This document shows, one piece after another, positions 36,496 through 44,828 of a stretch of 64,000 nt of DNA (position 1 is its first letter; each line of letters starts with the position of its first letter). The stretch spans positions 1-64,000 of the forward strand of contig JBBSJP010000008.1 in assembly GCA_038257155.1 (NCBI GenBank), written 5' to 3'. Made by a program: the position numbers and the translations under genes. The notes under the pieces are model-generated. The model ran no database searches. It had not been told where the DNA came from and saw nothing but the letters and a program-made list of their open reading frames with translations. Origin of the DNA: JANJTY01 sp038257155. GTDB lineage: Bacteria; Pseudomonadota; Gammaproteobacteria; Xanthomonadales; Xanthomonadaceae.

Positions 36496-37476
36496 GTGAG
36501 CGTTTCCGGCTTGTCCTCTTTGGGTGTTGATGCGCCTGCGATCCCGGTGGTAGCGGGGGTTCTTCGTGATGCGTTGGGTCGGGTGCTGTTGGCGCAGCGC
36601 ACTGCGGATCGGGCTCACGCCGGGTTGTGGGAATATCCGGGCGGCAAGATTGAAGCGGGTGAGAACCCGATTGTGGCCTTGGCGCGCGAGCTGCACGAAG
36701 AGCTGGGCATCGACATCGACCAGGATCGCTGTCGTGCACTGATCCGCATTCCGTTCGATTACGGTGCCCGGCTGATCGACCTGCAGGTGATCGAGGTCGA
36801 GAGCTACTCGGGATTGGCGCAGGGACGTGAGGGGCAGGCGCTGCGCTGGTGCACGGCGTCGGAACTGCGCGACATGCCCATGCCCGGGGCCGATCGCCCG
36901 ATCGTGGCGGCGCTGTTTGATCCACCCTGGTATGCGATCACGCCGGTACCGGGCGAAGACGACGCGGGTTTCCTGGCTGAATTCTCATTGTTGCTGCAGT
37001 CCGGCATCGGGCGCGTGCAGCTTCGCGCGCCATCACTGGATTCAATTCGCCTGCGGCGTCTGGCCTTGGCCTGCGCAGATCTGGCACGCGACGCGGAGGT
37101 CGAGATGTTGCTCAATGGGGCGGTCGACATCGCCCGGGAACTGAGCATTGGCCTGCATCTGCGTGCCTCGCAGCTGGCTGGATTGCGGGATCGCCCGATA
37201 GCCAAAGGCTTGCCCTTGGCAGCGTCCTGCCACGATGCCGCTGAACTGGCTTTGGCCGAAGCCTTGGGCGTGGACTTCGCGGTGCTGGGGCCCGTGCTCG
37301 CCACCCCGTCACACCCGGATGCAATTCCAATCGGATGGTCCCGCTTTGGCGAAATTCGGCGGCGCTGCAGCCTGCCGGTCTATGCGCTGGGCGGCTTGGG
37401 GCGCAAACACCTGAGCACGGCGCGGCACCATGGCGCACAAGGTATTGCCGCGATTCGCGGGTTTTGGCCGGGGTGA
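36496..37476 (+). CDS. Nudix hydrolase (MutT-like) fused to a ThiE-like domain
   Basis: The protein has 326 residues. The GTG at 36496 is the likely start. Residues about 18-145 hold a MutT-type Nudix domain with the box GGKIEAGENPIVALARELHEELGI spanning about 50-73 and all key Glu residues, implying cleavage of 8-oxo-dGTP-like nucleotides. Residues about 152-326 resemble the TIM barrel of thiamine phosphate synthase (LHLRASQLAG, VLGPVLATPSHPDA, PVYALGGLG), but the normal ThiE phosphate and Mg motifs are changed, so that activity is doubtful. secA followed by mutT is a conserved gammaproteobacterial order. Confidence 0.88.
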   Translation: MSVSGLSSLGVDAPAIPVVAGVLRDALGRVLLAQRTADRAHAGLWEYPGGKIEAGENPIVALARELHEELGIDIDQDRCRALIRIPFDYGARLIDLQVIEVESYSGLAQGREGQALRWCTASELRDMPMPGADRPIVAALFDPPWYAITPVPGEDDAGFLAEFSLLLQSGIGRVQLRAPSLDSIRLRRLALACADLARDAEVEMLLNGAVDIARELSIGLHLRASQLAGLRDRPIAKGLPLAASCHDAAELALAEALGVDFAVLGPVLATPSHPDAIPIGWSRFGEIRRRCSLPVYALGGLGRKHLSTARHHGAQGIAAIRGFWPG

Positions 37477-37531
37477 GTTGATGAGGCGTGAGGCATCAGC
37501 GTCGGCGCGCTGTGCCAATGTGCGGTGCTCT

Positions 37532-37640
37532 TGTAGGTTGGCGCTGAGCGCAGCGAAGCCCAACGCGACGGAATGACGAACATGAGCGCGATGCCGGATT
37601 ACGCATCGTTGGGCTTCGCTACGCTCAGCACCAACCTACA
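37532..37640. repeat. GTAGG-headed palindrome pair (REP/BIME-like)
   Basis: The arms 37532-37565 and 37607-37640 are 34-bp inverted repeats with two mismatches, separated by 41 bp. Each arm begins TGTAGG and can fold on itself: TTGGCGCT pairs imperfectly with AGCCCAA around the loop GAGCGCAGCGA. A second pair at 62968-63067 shares the head and loop but has a different stem. It lies between the convergent Nudix-fusion and coaE genes. The rest of 37477-37749 shows nothing else. Confidence 0.8.
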
Positions 37641-37749
37641 ACGGCAATCCGCGGCTACCTGTTGATTGATTCGCGCAAGGTACGAGCCAGATCAGCAGCG
37701 GCAACGCGCGGAGCAAAGCAATGCGTTGTATAGCGGACATCCTCTGGGT

Positions 37750-38397
37750 TCAGGCCTCTGGTAACGGCGTGCTTTCGGCCCAGGCCAGCAGCGCGGTGTG
37801 TAGATCCGCGGTTTGCCGGTGCAGCGTGGCCAGATCAGCGCTGTTGTCGATCACCCGATCGGCGATGGCAAGGCGTTGTTCTCGACTGGCTTGCGCTGCC
37901 AGCATCTGCAATGCCAGTTCGTGACTGATGCCGTCGCGGCGCAGCAGGCGTTCGATGCGTGCCGCATCCGGCGCATCGACCACCACCACCTTGTTGATCC
38001 AGGGGTAGGCCGAGCGGCCGCCGACTTCTGCCAGCAGGGGAATTGCCAGCACCACGTAAGGCGCCAGCGCGGCTTGCGCCTGTTCCTGCAAGCGCAGCCG
38101 GACCCGTGGATGGATGATTTCCTCCAGTTGTCGCCGCGCCTCGGGATGGGCGAAGACGTGCCTGCGCATCGCAGCGCGATCCAGTGCGCCGGATGCGTCC
38201 AGTACGCCATCGCCGAACAGCTCTCGAACCTCGGCAAGGCCGGCAGTGCCGGGGCCGATAACCTCGCGCGCGGCCACGTCGGCGTCGAACACTGGCACGC
38301 CGAGAGCGGCCAGCGCGTCGGTGACTGCCGTCTTGCCTGAGGCGATGCCGCCAGTGACGGCCACTACCTTGGGGCGCTGTGCAGTGTTGATTTCCAT
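37750..38397 (-). CDS. coaE: Dephospho-CoA kinase
   Basis: The protein has 215 residues. The P-loop GGIASGKT is at 16-23, followed by VPVFDADVAAREVIGPG, the IIHPRVR segment and VLAIPLLAEVGGR, all standard for CoaE. It phosphorylates dephospho-CoA in the last step of CoA synthesis. It runs opposite to its neighbours and ends against the palindrome element. Confidence 0.96.
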   Translation of the reverse strand: MEINTAQRPKVVAVTGGIASGKTAVTDALAALGVPVFDADVAAREVIGPGTAGLAEVRELFGDGVLDASGALDRAAMRRHVFAHPEARRQLEEIIHPRVRLRLQEQAQAALAPYVVLAIPLLAEVGGRSAYPWINKVVVVDAPDAARIERLLRRDGISHELALQMLAAQASREQRLAIADRVIDNSADLATLHRQTADLHTALLAWAESTPLPEA

Positions 38398-38511
38398 GGC
38401 GCGATGCTACCGGCAACGCATTGCTGCAGGCGAGTGGGCGATGCACATTGCTTCAGCAACTGGTCGCGCTTCCCGATACCCTGCAACTCGATTTCCGCGA
38501 ACCGCACCGCG

Positions 38512-39450
38512 ATGACCATGCCCCACAACCCACACACCGACTACGCAGCAATCCTCGACGAGGTCCATGAGTTCGTGAAGCCGCACCTCGAGAGTGGTGC
38601 GGTGGCTGACTACATTCCGGCGCTTGCACGCGTGCCCAAGGCCCGCTTCGGCATCGCCCTGGCGACGCTCGATGGCGGTCTGTATTGCGCGGGCGATGCC
38701 GAGGCGCGCTTCTCGATTCAGAGCATCTCAAAAGTATATTCACTGACCCTGGCGCTCGACGCCGTGGGTGGCGAGCTGTGGAAACGCTGTGGGCGCGAGC
38801 CTTCCGGCAACCGCTTCAATTCCCTGGTGCAGCTGGAACATGAGCAGGGTATTCCCCGCAACCCCTTCATCAACGCGGGCGCCCTGGTGATGGCCGATGT
38901 GTTGCTGCAGCACTATGCGCAGCCCAAGCAGGCCTTGCTGGAGTTTGTGCGGGCGCGGGCCGACGACGGGGGCATCGATTCTGATCGCGAGGTTGCCGCG
39001 TCCGAAGCCGAGCACGGCTTCCGCAACACCGCGCTGGTCAACTTCATGCGCAGTTTCGGAAACATCCAGAGCCCGGTGGACGAGGTTCTGGATGTCTACT
39101 ACTACCAGTGCGCCCTGCGCATGCATTGCGTTGATCTGGCGCGCAGCTGCCTGTATCTGGCCGCCTCCGGCCACTGCGCCTCTACCGGTAGCGACGTGAT
39201 CACGGCAGAACGCGCCAAGCGCATCAACGCTCTGATGCTGACCTGTGGCACCTATGACGCGGCGGGCGACTTTGCCTTTCACGTCGGTCTGCCCGCCAAA
39301 TCGGGCGTGGGCGGTGGCATTGTCGCGGTCGTTCCCAAGGTGGCGGCCGTCGCGGTCTGGTCGCCCGGCCTCGACAGCAAGGGCAATTCCCTGGCCGGCG
39401 CCATGGCGCTGGAGCGCTTCACCCAGCTGACCGGGTTGTCGGTTTTCTGA
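38512..39450 (+). CDS. glsA: Glutaminase A
   Basis: The protein has 312 residues from the ATG at 38512 (a second ATG lies at 38518); the longer frame upstream is not conserved. The serine-hydrolase-like site is S71-I-S-K74 in IQSISKVYSL, followed by NRFNSLVQLEHEQGIPRNPF (in-frame with NPFINAGALV) and SGVGGGIVAVVP. It deamidates glutamine to glutamate and ammonia in the cytoplasm, a reaction linked to acid tolerance in enterics. coaE is divergent, with 114 bp between the starts. Confidence 0.93.
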   Translation: MTMPHNPHTDYAAILDEVHEFVKPHLESGAVADYIPALARVPKARFGIALATLDGGLYCAGDAEARFSIQSISKVYSLTLALDAVGGELWKRCGREPSGNRFNSLVQLEHEQGIPRNPFINAGALVMADVLLQHYAQPKQALLEFVRARADDGGIDSDREVAASEAEHGFRNTALVNFMRSFGNIQSPVDEVLDVYYYQCALRMHCVDLARSCLYLAASGHCASTGSDVITAERAKRINALMLTCGTYDAAGDFAFHVGLPAKSGVGGGIVAVVPKVAAVAVWSPGLDSKGNSLAGAMALERFTQLTGLSVF

Positions 39451-39458
39451 GTGCCGCT

Positions 39459-39486
39459 TTGGCGCGGCGCTCCGGACCGCTACACT
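39459..39486 (+). promoter_or_regulatory. Candidate promoter of the rlmI-lgt-thyA-folA-ruvC run
   Basis: TTGGCG (39459-39464) and TACACT (39481-39486) are 16 bp apart, 27 bp before the GTG start of rlmI. The following five genes are almost all overlapping, so one promoter here would serve them. Confidence 0.5.
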
Positions 39487-39512
39487 GCAGCGCCTGATTG
39501 CGACCTCGAACC

Positions 39513-40712
39513 GTGACCTCGACCGACCTGCCACCGCTGATGCTTCGCCGCGGTGAAGAGCGCCGCCTGCGCGCCGGACACCTGTGGGTGTTCAGCAACG
39601 AGGTCGATACCGAGAAGACGCCGTTGAAGGCCTTTGCGCCCGGCGATGCCGTGATGATCGTCGATCATCGCGGACACGCGCTGGGTTCGGGCTACGTGAA
39701 TCCCAACTCCCTGATGGCGGCGCGTCTGGTCGATCGCACGGGCCACACCCTGGATCGCTCGCTGATCGTGCATCGCCTGAAGGTGGCGCTGTCCCTGCGC
39801 GAGCGGCTCTATCCGGCACCGCACTACCGGCTGGTATTCGGCGAGTCCGATGGCCTTCCCGGACTGACGCTCGACCGTTTCGGCGAGCTGTGCGTCGCGC
39901 AGGCCACCACCGCGGGCATGCAGCGCCTGATTCCGGAAGTAAACGAGGCAATCGCCAAGGTGCTGAAGCCGTCCACGCTGATCTGGAAGAACGATTCCAG
40001 CGCGCGCGAGATGGAAGGCCTGGATTCGCAGGTCGACGTGGCCTGGGGTGAAGCTCCCTCCCCGGGTGAGGTGATCGAAGCGGGTCTGAGCTTTGGCTTC
40101 GACGCGCTGGGCGGACAGAAGACCGGATGGTTCTTCGATCAACGCGGCAATCGCGACCGGCTCGCGGGCTACGTGCAGGGGCGCAGCATGCTGGATATGT
40201 TTTCCTACGTTGGTGCATGGGGCATTCGTGCTGCGGCCTTGGGCGCAGAGTCCGTTGATTGCGTGGATGGCTCGGCCGACGCCGTGGCCCATATCCAGGC
40301 CAATGCCGCGAGCAACGGATTCGCCGAGCGCGTCACCGCGCACCGCGCGGATGCTTTCGATTTCCTCAAGGCCGCGCGCGCCGAGCGCCGGCACTGGGAC
40401 GTGGTGGTGCTGGATCCGCCCGCCTTCGTGAAGCGTCGCAAGGACCTCAAGGAGGGCGCACTGGCCTATCGTCGTCTCGCTGAGGCCGGCATGCAGGTGC
40501 TCAGTCGCGACGGAATCCTGGTGCTGTGCTCATGCAGCCACCACATGCCGCGCGCCGCCCTGCTGGAGCAGATCCAGGCGGGTGCCCGGCACCTGGATCG
40601 CTTCGTGCAGTGCCTTGAAGTGCTGGGTCAGGGCCCCGACCATCCCATTCATCCAGCCATCCCCGAGACCGAATACCTCAAGGGCTTCGTGATCCGCGTG
40701 CTTCCCGCATGA
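39513..40712 (+). CDS. rlmI: 23S rRNA m5C1962 methyltransferase RlmI-like
   Basis: The GTG at 39513 gives 399 residues; ATG 39540 is the alternative. An N-terminal PUA-like domain (RRLRAGHLWVFSNEVD) precedes a class I methyltransferase: GGQKTGWFFDQRGNR, the SAM loop MLDMFSYVGAWGIRAAALG, VVLDPPAFVKRRKDL as catalytic motif IV, and VLCSCSHHM. This architecture is that of RlmI/YccW, which methylates C1962 of 23S rRNA. The stop overlaps the lgt start. Confidence 0.9.
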   Translation: MTSTDLPPLMLRRGEERRLRAGHLWVFSNEVDTEKTPLKAFAPGDAVMIVDHRGHALGSGYVNPNSLMAARLVDRTGHTLDRSLIVHRLKVALSLRERLYPAPHYRLVFGESDGLPGLTLDRFGELCVAQATTAGMQRLIPEVNEAIAKVLKPSTLIWKNDSSAREMEGLDSQVDVAWGEAPSPGEVIEAGLSFGFDALGGQKTGWFFDQRGNRDRLAGYVQGRSMLDMFSYVGAWGIRAAALGAESVDCVDGSADAVAHIQANAASNGFAERVTAHRADAFDFLKAARAERRHWDVVVLDPPAFVKRRKDLKEGALAYRRLAEAGMQVLSRDGILVLCSCSHHMPRAALLEQIQAGARHLDRFVQCLEVLGQGPDHPIHPAIPETEYLKGFVIRVLPA

Positions 40713-41638
40713 ATCAATCCACCGCCTGGCTGCACAGCCTCGATCCCATTGCCGTGCACCTGCCATTCTGGCCGCACGGCATCCACTGGTATGGACTGAT
40801 GTACCTGCTGGCCTTTGCCTCGTTCTGGTGGCTCGGGCGGCGCAAGCTTCGCGCCGGTCGCCTGCCTGGAGTGAGCGAGCAGGGCTTTGGCGATCTCGCC
40901 TTCTACGGCATGTTGGGCGTGGTGCTGGGCGGGCGCTTCGGCTACGTGCTGTTCTATTCGTTTGGCGATTTCCTTGGCGATCCGCTGATGCTGTTCCGCA
41001 TCAAGGACGGTGGAATGAGCTTCCATGGCGGCCTGCTCGGCGTCATCACCGCGGTTTTGTACTGGTGCTGGAAGCAGAAACTGCACGTGTTCGACACGCT
41101 CGATTTCGTCGCGCCGCTGGTGCCTCTGGGCTTGGGATTCGGACGACTTGGCAATTTCATCGGTGCCGAGTTGTGGGGCAAGCAGACCGGCGGGCAGGGC
41201 GGAGTGATCTTTCCTGCTTCGCTGCCCGAGCCCTACTACCGCATGAATGCCGAACAGCTTGACGCGGCCTGGCGCAGCGGCGTACTGGACGAGTTTGCGC
41301 GTTACCCCAGCCAGCTCTATCAGGCCGGGCTGGAAGGTCTGGCGATGTTTGTTCTGCTGTGGTGGTTCTCGCGCCGGCCGCGCGGTCGCTATGCGGTGTC
41401 GGGGATGTTTGCCCTGCTCTATGGCGTGTTTCGAATCGCGGTGGAGTTCGTGCGCGAACCTGACATCCACATCGGCTATCTGGCCGGCGGCTGGCTGACC
41501 ATGGGCCAGGTGCTGAGCCTGCCGCTGGCGCTGCTTGGCCTGTTCCTGCTGTGGCTGTCTCGCCGCGCGCCAGTCCTGATGCCGTCCTTGCCGGATGCGA
41601 CACCGGCATCGGAAGCGGCGGAGAAAATTCGACCATGA
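40709..41638 (+). CDS. lgt: Prolipoprotein diacylglyceryl transferase
   Basis: This 309-residue polytopic inner-membrane enzyme shows HGIHWYGLMYLLAF, GGRFGYVLFY, the GGMSFHGGLLG segment and the lgt signature LGFGRLGNFIGAELWG. It transfers diacylglycerol to the lipobox cysteine of prolipoproteins such as Pal (51131). Four-base overlaps join it to rlmI and thyA; lgt-thyA is a conserved pair. Confidence 0.97.
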   Translation: MNQSTAWLHSLDPIAVHLPFWPHGIHWYGLMYLLAFASFWWLGRRKLRAGRLPGVSEQGFGDLAFYGMLGVVLGGRFGYVLFYSFGDFLGDPLMLFRIKDGGMSFHGGLLGVITAVLYWCWKQKLHVFDTLDFVAPLVPLGLGFGRLGNFIGAELWGKQTGGQGGVIFPASLPEPYYRMNAEQLDAAWRSGVLDEFARYPSQLYQAGLEGLAMFVLLWWFSRRPRGRYAVSGMFALLYGVFRIAVEFVREPDIHIGYLAGGWLTMGQVLSLPLALLGLFLLWLSRRAPVLMPSLPDATPASEAAEKIRP

Positions 41639-42429
41639 AGCAATACCTCGACCTGCTGCGCCATGTGCTGGAACACGGCACGGAGAAATCCGACCGCACC
41701 GGCACCGGCACACGCAGCGTGTTCGGTTGGCAGATGCGATTCGACCTGGCGCAGGGTTTCCCTCTGGTGACCACCAAGAAGCTGCATTTGCGTTCGATCG
41801 TGCATGAGTTGCTCTGGTTCCTGCGCGGCGAGACCAATGTCGCCTACCTGCGCGACAACAAGGTCAGCATCTGGGATGAGTGGGCCAACGAAGACGGCGA
41901 ACTCGGACCGGTCTATGGCAAACAGTGGCGCGCCTGGAGTGGGCCGAACGGCGAATCGATCGACCAGATCCGCTGGGTGCTGGACGAGATCGCGCGCAAC
42001 CCCGATTCGCGCCGGCTGATCGTCAGCGCCTGGAACGTCGCCGACCTGCCGAAGATGGCCCTGCAGCCCTGCCACAGCCTGTTCCAGTTCTATGTGGCGC
42101 AGGGACGTCTGAGTTGCCAGCTGTATCAGCGCTCGGGCGACATCTTTCTCGGCGTGCCCTTCAATATCGCCAGCTACGCCCTGCTCACCCACATGGTGGC
42201 GCAGGTATGCGGCCTGCAGGCTGGCGATTTCGTGCACACGCTCGGCGATGCGCACCTGTATTCGAACCACTACGAACAGGCGCGCGAACAACTCGGGCGG
42301 GAGCCGCGGTCGCTGCCGCCGCTGAAGCTCAATCCCGAGGTGCGTGACCTGTTCGCCTTTCGCTTCGAGGACATTGCCATCGAAGGCTATGCGCCGCATG
42401 CGGCGATTCGTGCGCCGGTGGCGGTGTGA
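41635..42429 (+). CDS. thyA: Thymidylate synthase
   Basis: This 264-residue enzyme matches E. coli ThyA in length. The catalytic Cys146 lies in LQPCHSLFQFYV; RTGTGTRSVFGWQMRFDL and QRSGDIFLGVPFNIASY are the folate and dUMP sites. It makes dTMP from dUMP with methylene-tetrahydrofolate, producing dihydrofolate for the FolA encoded next. The ATG at 41635 overlaps lgt by 4 bp. Confidence 0.98.
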   Translation: MKQYLDLLRHVLEHGTEKSDRTGTGTRSVFGWQMRFDLAQGFPLVTTKKLHLRSIVHELLWFLRGETNVAYLRDNKVSIWDEWANEDGELGPVYGKQWRAWSGPNGESIDQIRWVLDEIARNPDSRRLIVSAWNVADLPKMALQPCHSLFQFYVAQGRLSCQLYQRSGDIFLGVPFNIASYALLTHMVAQVCGLQAGDFVHTLGDAHLYSNHYEQAREQLGREPRSLPPLKLNPEVRDLFAFRFEDIAIEGYAPHAAIRAPVAV

Positions 42430-42433
42430 GAGG

Positions 42434-42517
42434 CCGGGATTCGTGCGTGAAGCCGCGATTGGTGATTCGTGATTCGTGCAGAAGCCGGGATTCGTGATTG
42501 GTGATTCGTGATTCGTC
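42434..42517 (+). repeat. GATTCGTGATT(G/C)GT-type repeat between thyA and folA
   Basis: Repeated GGTGATTCGTGATTCGT and GCCGGGATTCGTG blocks fill the spacer and run into the 5' end of folA. A short relative with AGCCGCGATTGG occurs at 53201-53237 between queE and queC. Confidence 0.8.
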
Positions 42518-43049
42518 AGGAGCAACAGCTCGCGGTGCGCCGATTCATATCGTGGCCGCGATGGATCGTGGGCGCGCCATTGGGCGTGGCAATGCCTTGC
42601 CCTGGCGTCTGCCTGACGACTTGAAACGCTTCAAAGCGCTGACCATGGGCAAGCCGCTGTTGATGGGGCGACGGACTGCGGAGTCGCTTGGGCGGGCCCT
42701 GCCTGGACGTTTGAATCTGGTGCTGACGCGTTCCGGTCGGGTTCCGTTCGAGGGCATGCAGGCGGTGAGCTCTCTGGAGCAGGCGCGGGAGCTTGCCGCG
42801 TGCGCGGCAGCGCTGATGGTGATTGGGGGCGGCGAGATTTACGCGCTGGCCTTGCCGCTCGCCGAGCAGCTGCACCTGACCCTGGTGGAGACCGAGGTCA
42901 GCGATGCCGATGCGCACTTCCCTGTATTCGATCCGACCGACTGGGTCGAGACAGCGAGCGAATGTCATCCTTCCGACGCGCGTCACGCACACGAGTTCCG
43001 CTTCGTCGACTACCGACGCGCCGAGATCCCGCAGCGGGATCGCCCATGA
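42501..43049 (+). CDS. folA: Dihydrofolate reductase
   Basis: The conserved enzyme begins IHIVAAMDRGRAIGRGNALPW, so translation must start at or before about 42543. The only usual start codons in frame are TTG 42498 and GTG 42501, both inside the intergenic repeat; GTG 42501 is chosen without a strong ribosome site and gives 182 residues. LPDDLKRFKALT carries the active-site Asp; GKPLLMGRRTAESLG and VIGGGEIYALAL are the NADPH segments. It recycles dihydrofolate from ThyA. It overlaps ruvC by 4 bp. Confidence 0.92.
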   Translation: MIRDSSGATARGAPIHIVAAMDRGRAIGRGNALPWRLPDDLKRFKALTMGKPLLMGRRTAESLGRALPGRLNLVLTRSGRVPFEGMQAVSSLEQARELAACAAALMVIGGGEIYALALPLAEQLHLTLVETEVSDADAHFPVFDPTDWVETASECHPSDARHAHEFRFVDYRRAEIPQRDRP

Positions 43050-43636
43050 CGCCTGCCGACTCCACGGTGGAAGCTCCGGCGCCAGCACCGGGCAGCACAC
43101 GCATCCTCGGCATAGATCCGGGCTCGGTGCGCACCGGGTTTGGCATCGTCGATGCCGACAGTACCGGCCGCTGCACGCATGTGCACAACGGCGCGCTGCT
43201 GGTCGGCGGCGCCGAGGACTTTCCGATGCGGCTGAAAGCGATATTCGACGGCCTGGGCGAGTTGCTTGAACGCTATCGGCCGCAGGAAGTGGCCATCGAG
43301 CGGGTCTTTCTGGCCAAGAATCCGGATTCGGCGCTGAAGCTGGGACAGGCGCGCGGCGCGGCGATCTGTGCGGTGGTGGCGCGGTCGCTTGCGGTGTTCG
43401 AGTACTCGCCGATGCAGATCAAGAATGCCGTGGTCGGCCGCGGTGTGGCCGACAAGCTGCAGGTCCAGCACATGGTGGCAATGCTGCTGGAACTGAGCGG
43501 CAAGTTGCAGGCCGACGCGGCCGACGCGCTGGCGGTGGCGATCACGCATGCGCATTCTCGCGGTCTGGCCGAACGCACCGGGGTGCTCGCGTCCACCCTG
43601 CTGCGCCGCCGAGGGGGTCGTGGCCGCCGCCGCTGA
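43046..43636 (+). CDS. ruvC: Holliday junction resolvase RuvC
   Basis: The protein has 196 residues from the ATG at 43046. The four catalytic acids are in place: Asp24 (LGIDPGS), Glu85 (VAIERVF), Asp157 and Asp160 (QADAADALAVA). The N-terminal 15 residues are an extra Pro/Ala-rich lead. It resolves junctions moved by RuvAB, whose genes follow at 44829 and 45835 but are separated by a reversed gene and repeats. Confidence 0.97.
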   Translation: MTPADSTVEAPAPAPGSTRILGIDPGSVRTGFGIVDADSTGRCTHVHNGALLVGGAEDFPMRLKAIFDGLGELLERYRPQEVAIERVFLAKNPDSALKLGQARGAAICAVVARSLAVFEYSPMQIKNAVVGRGVADKLQVQHMVAMLLELSGKLQADAADALAVAITHAHSRGLAERTGVLASTLLRRRGGRGRRR

Positions 43637-43649
43637 AAAGTGCCAGGGC

Positions 43650-43756
43650 ACCTCTGAAAGTCAGAGGTTCCGCCGGCCATGGATGGCCGGCCCGCGAATC
43701 GATCGCGCAAGCGATTGATTTCGCGAAGTCGAGTCCGGACCTGTGCCGGACTCGAC
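43650..43756. repeat. Cluster of four hairpins after ruvC
   Basis: Hairpin 1: ACCTCTGA-AAG-TCAGAGGT (43650-43668, perfect). Hairpin 2: GCCGGCCAT-GG-ATGGCCGGC (43672-43691, perfect). Hairpin 3: 43694-43706 with 43711-43724 (imperfect). Hairpin 4: GTCGAGTCCGG (43728-43738) with CCGGACTCGAC (43746-43756), perfect 11-bp stem. They lie between convergent ruvC and the prenyltransferase gene and may stop transcription from both sides. Confidence 0.8.
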
Positions 43757-43819
43757 GTGGTCTGACGAGCCTGTCCTGAGCCTGACGAAGGGTCCAGGAT
43801 GGACGTGTTCTGACCGTCC

Positions 43820-44707
43820 CTATATCGCCAGCAGCACGCTGGCCAGACAGGCGAAGCCCAATGACAGACTGACCGGGTCACGCAGCGCGAAGAGCACCGG
43901 ATCGTGGTGCAGCTCGCCGCGATGCGCGAGGGCCCACAGCCGGGTCTGCCAGTACAGCAGGCCGGGAACCACGGCCCAGAGCCATTGGGGCCGACTGTAA
44001 AGGGCCACGACTTCCGGGCTGTTGAGATACAGGGTCAGCACCAGCAGGGCTGCAACGGCACAGGCGCTGCCGAAGGCAAGCACTGGCAGGGCATCCTCGC
44101 GGCGGTAGCCGCGACCCGGAAGCCAGTCGTTGGGGGCGACCACCAGCTCGGCATAGCGCTTGAGCGCCGCCAGTGCCACGAAAAGAAACAATGCGAACCC
44201 CGTCAACCAGGGGCTCAGCTCGACCTCGATGGCGGCGGCGCCAACCACCACGCGCAGGACGTACAGTCCCGCCAGGGTCAGTACGTCCAGCCACAGCAGG
44301 CGCTTCAGCCACAGGCAGTAAGCCAGCGCCAGCGCCGCATAGGCGAACAGTGGAACCCGCGCCGAATCGGGAAGCAGCAAGGCAAGTCCAAGCGCCGTCG
44401 CAAACAGCAGGGCGCACAGCCACGGCGCTGCGGAAACCGGCAGGGCGCCGCTGGCGAACGGCCGTCGGCACTTGTCCGGATGCATCCGGTCGCTCTCCAC
44501 ATCGAGCGCGTCGTTCAGCACGTAAATGCCGGACGACAGCATGCAGGTTGCGACAAACAAGGGCAGCAGCACCATCCAGACTTCGACTTCCAGCAGGCGA
44601 TGGGCTGCAAATGCCGCCAGCAGGACCAGCAGATTCTTCGACCACTGGTGCGGTCGCAGCAGGCTGAACAGGGCAATGCCTGCGGTCGGGTTCGGGGGTG
44701 TGGCCAT
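43820..44707 (-). CDS. UbiA-family prenyltransferase, DPPR-synthase-like
   Basis: This 295-residue integral membrane protein has about eight or nine helices. RPHQWSKNLLVLLAA near the N-terminus and NDALDVESDRMHPDKCRRP at about 65-83 form the first Asp-rich prenyl-diphosphate motif in the version seen in decaprenyl-phosphate phosphoribosyltransferases; GYRREDALPVL is in the second half. Established relatives put phosphoribose on polyprenyl phosphate for arabinose-type donors. No HAD phosphatase domain is fused. It faces the other way from the ruv genes, so it is probably an insertion into that cluster. Confidence 0.82.
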   Translation of the reverse strand: MATPPNPTAGIALFSLLRPHQWSKNLLVLLAAFAAHRLLEVEVWMVLLPLFVATCMLSSGIYVLNDALDVESDRMHPDKCRRPFASGALPVSAAPWLCALLFATALGLALLLPDSARVPLFAYAALALAYCLWLKRLLWLDVLTLAGLYVLRVVVGAAAIEVELSPWLTGFALFLFVALAALKRYAELVVAPNDWLPGRGYRREDALPVLAFGSACAVAALLVLTLYLNSPEVVALYSRPQWLWAVVPGLLYWQTRLWALAHRGELHHDPVLFALRDPVSLSLGFACLASVLLAI

Positions 44708-44828
44708 GGGCGCAAGAGTAGCTGCGCGGCCGGACCTGCGTCACGCGCCCTGAAAGGAACCGTTGCCGGAGGGCTCACACCGTACACTCTGCAGCCACCG
44801 AGGTATCAAGGGCTGACGCTTAGCAATC

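Noticed and set aside
36950..37476. Genuine thiamine phosphate synthase
   Set aside because: The barrel resembles ThiE, but phosphate and metal motifs are altered and it is fused to a Nudix domain; annotated as ThiE-like only.
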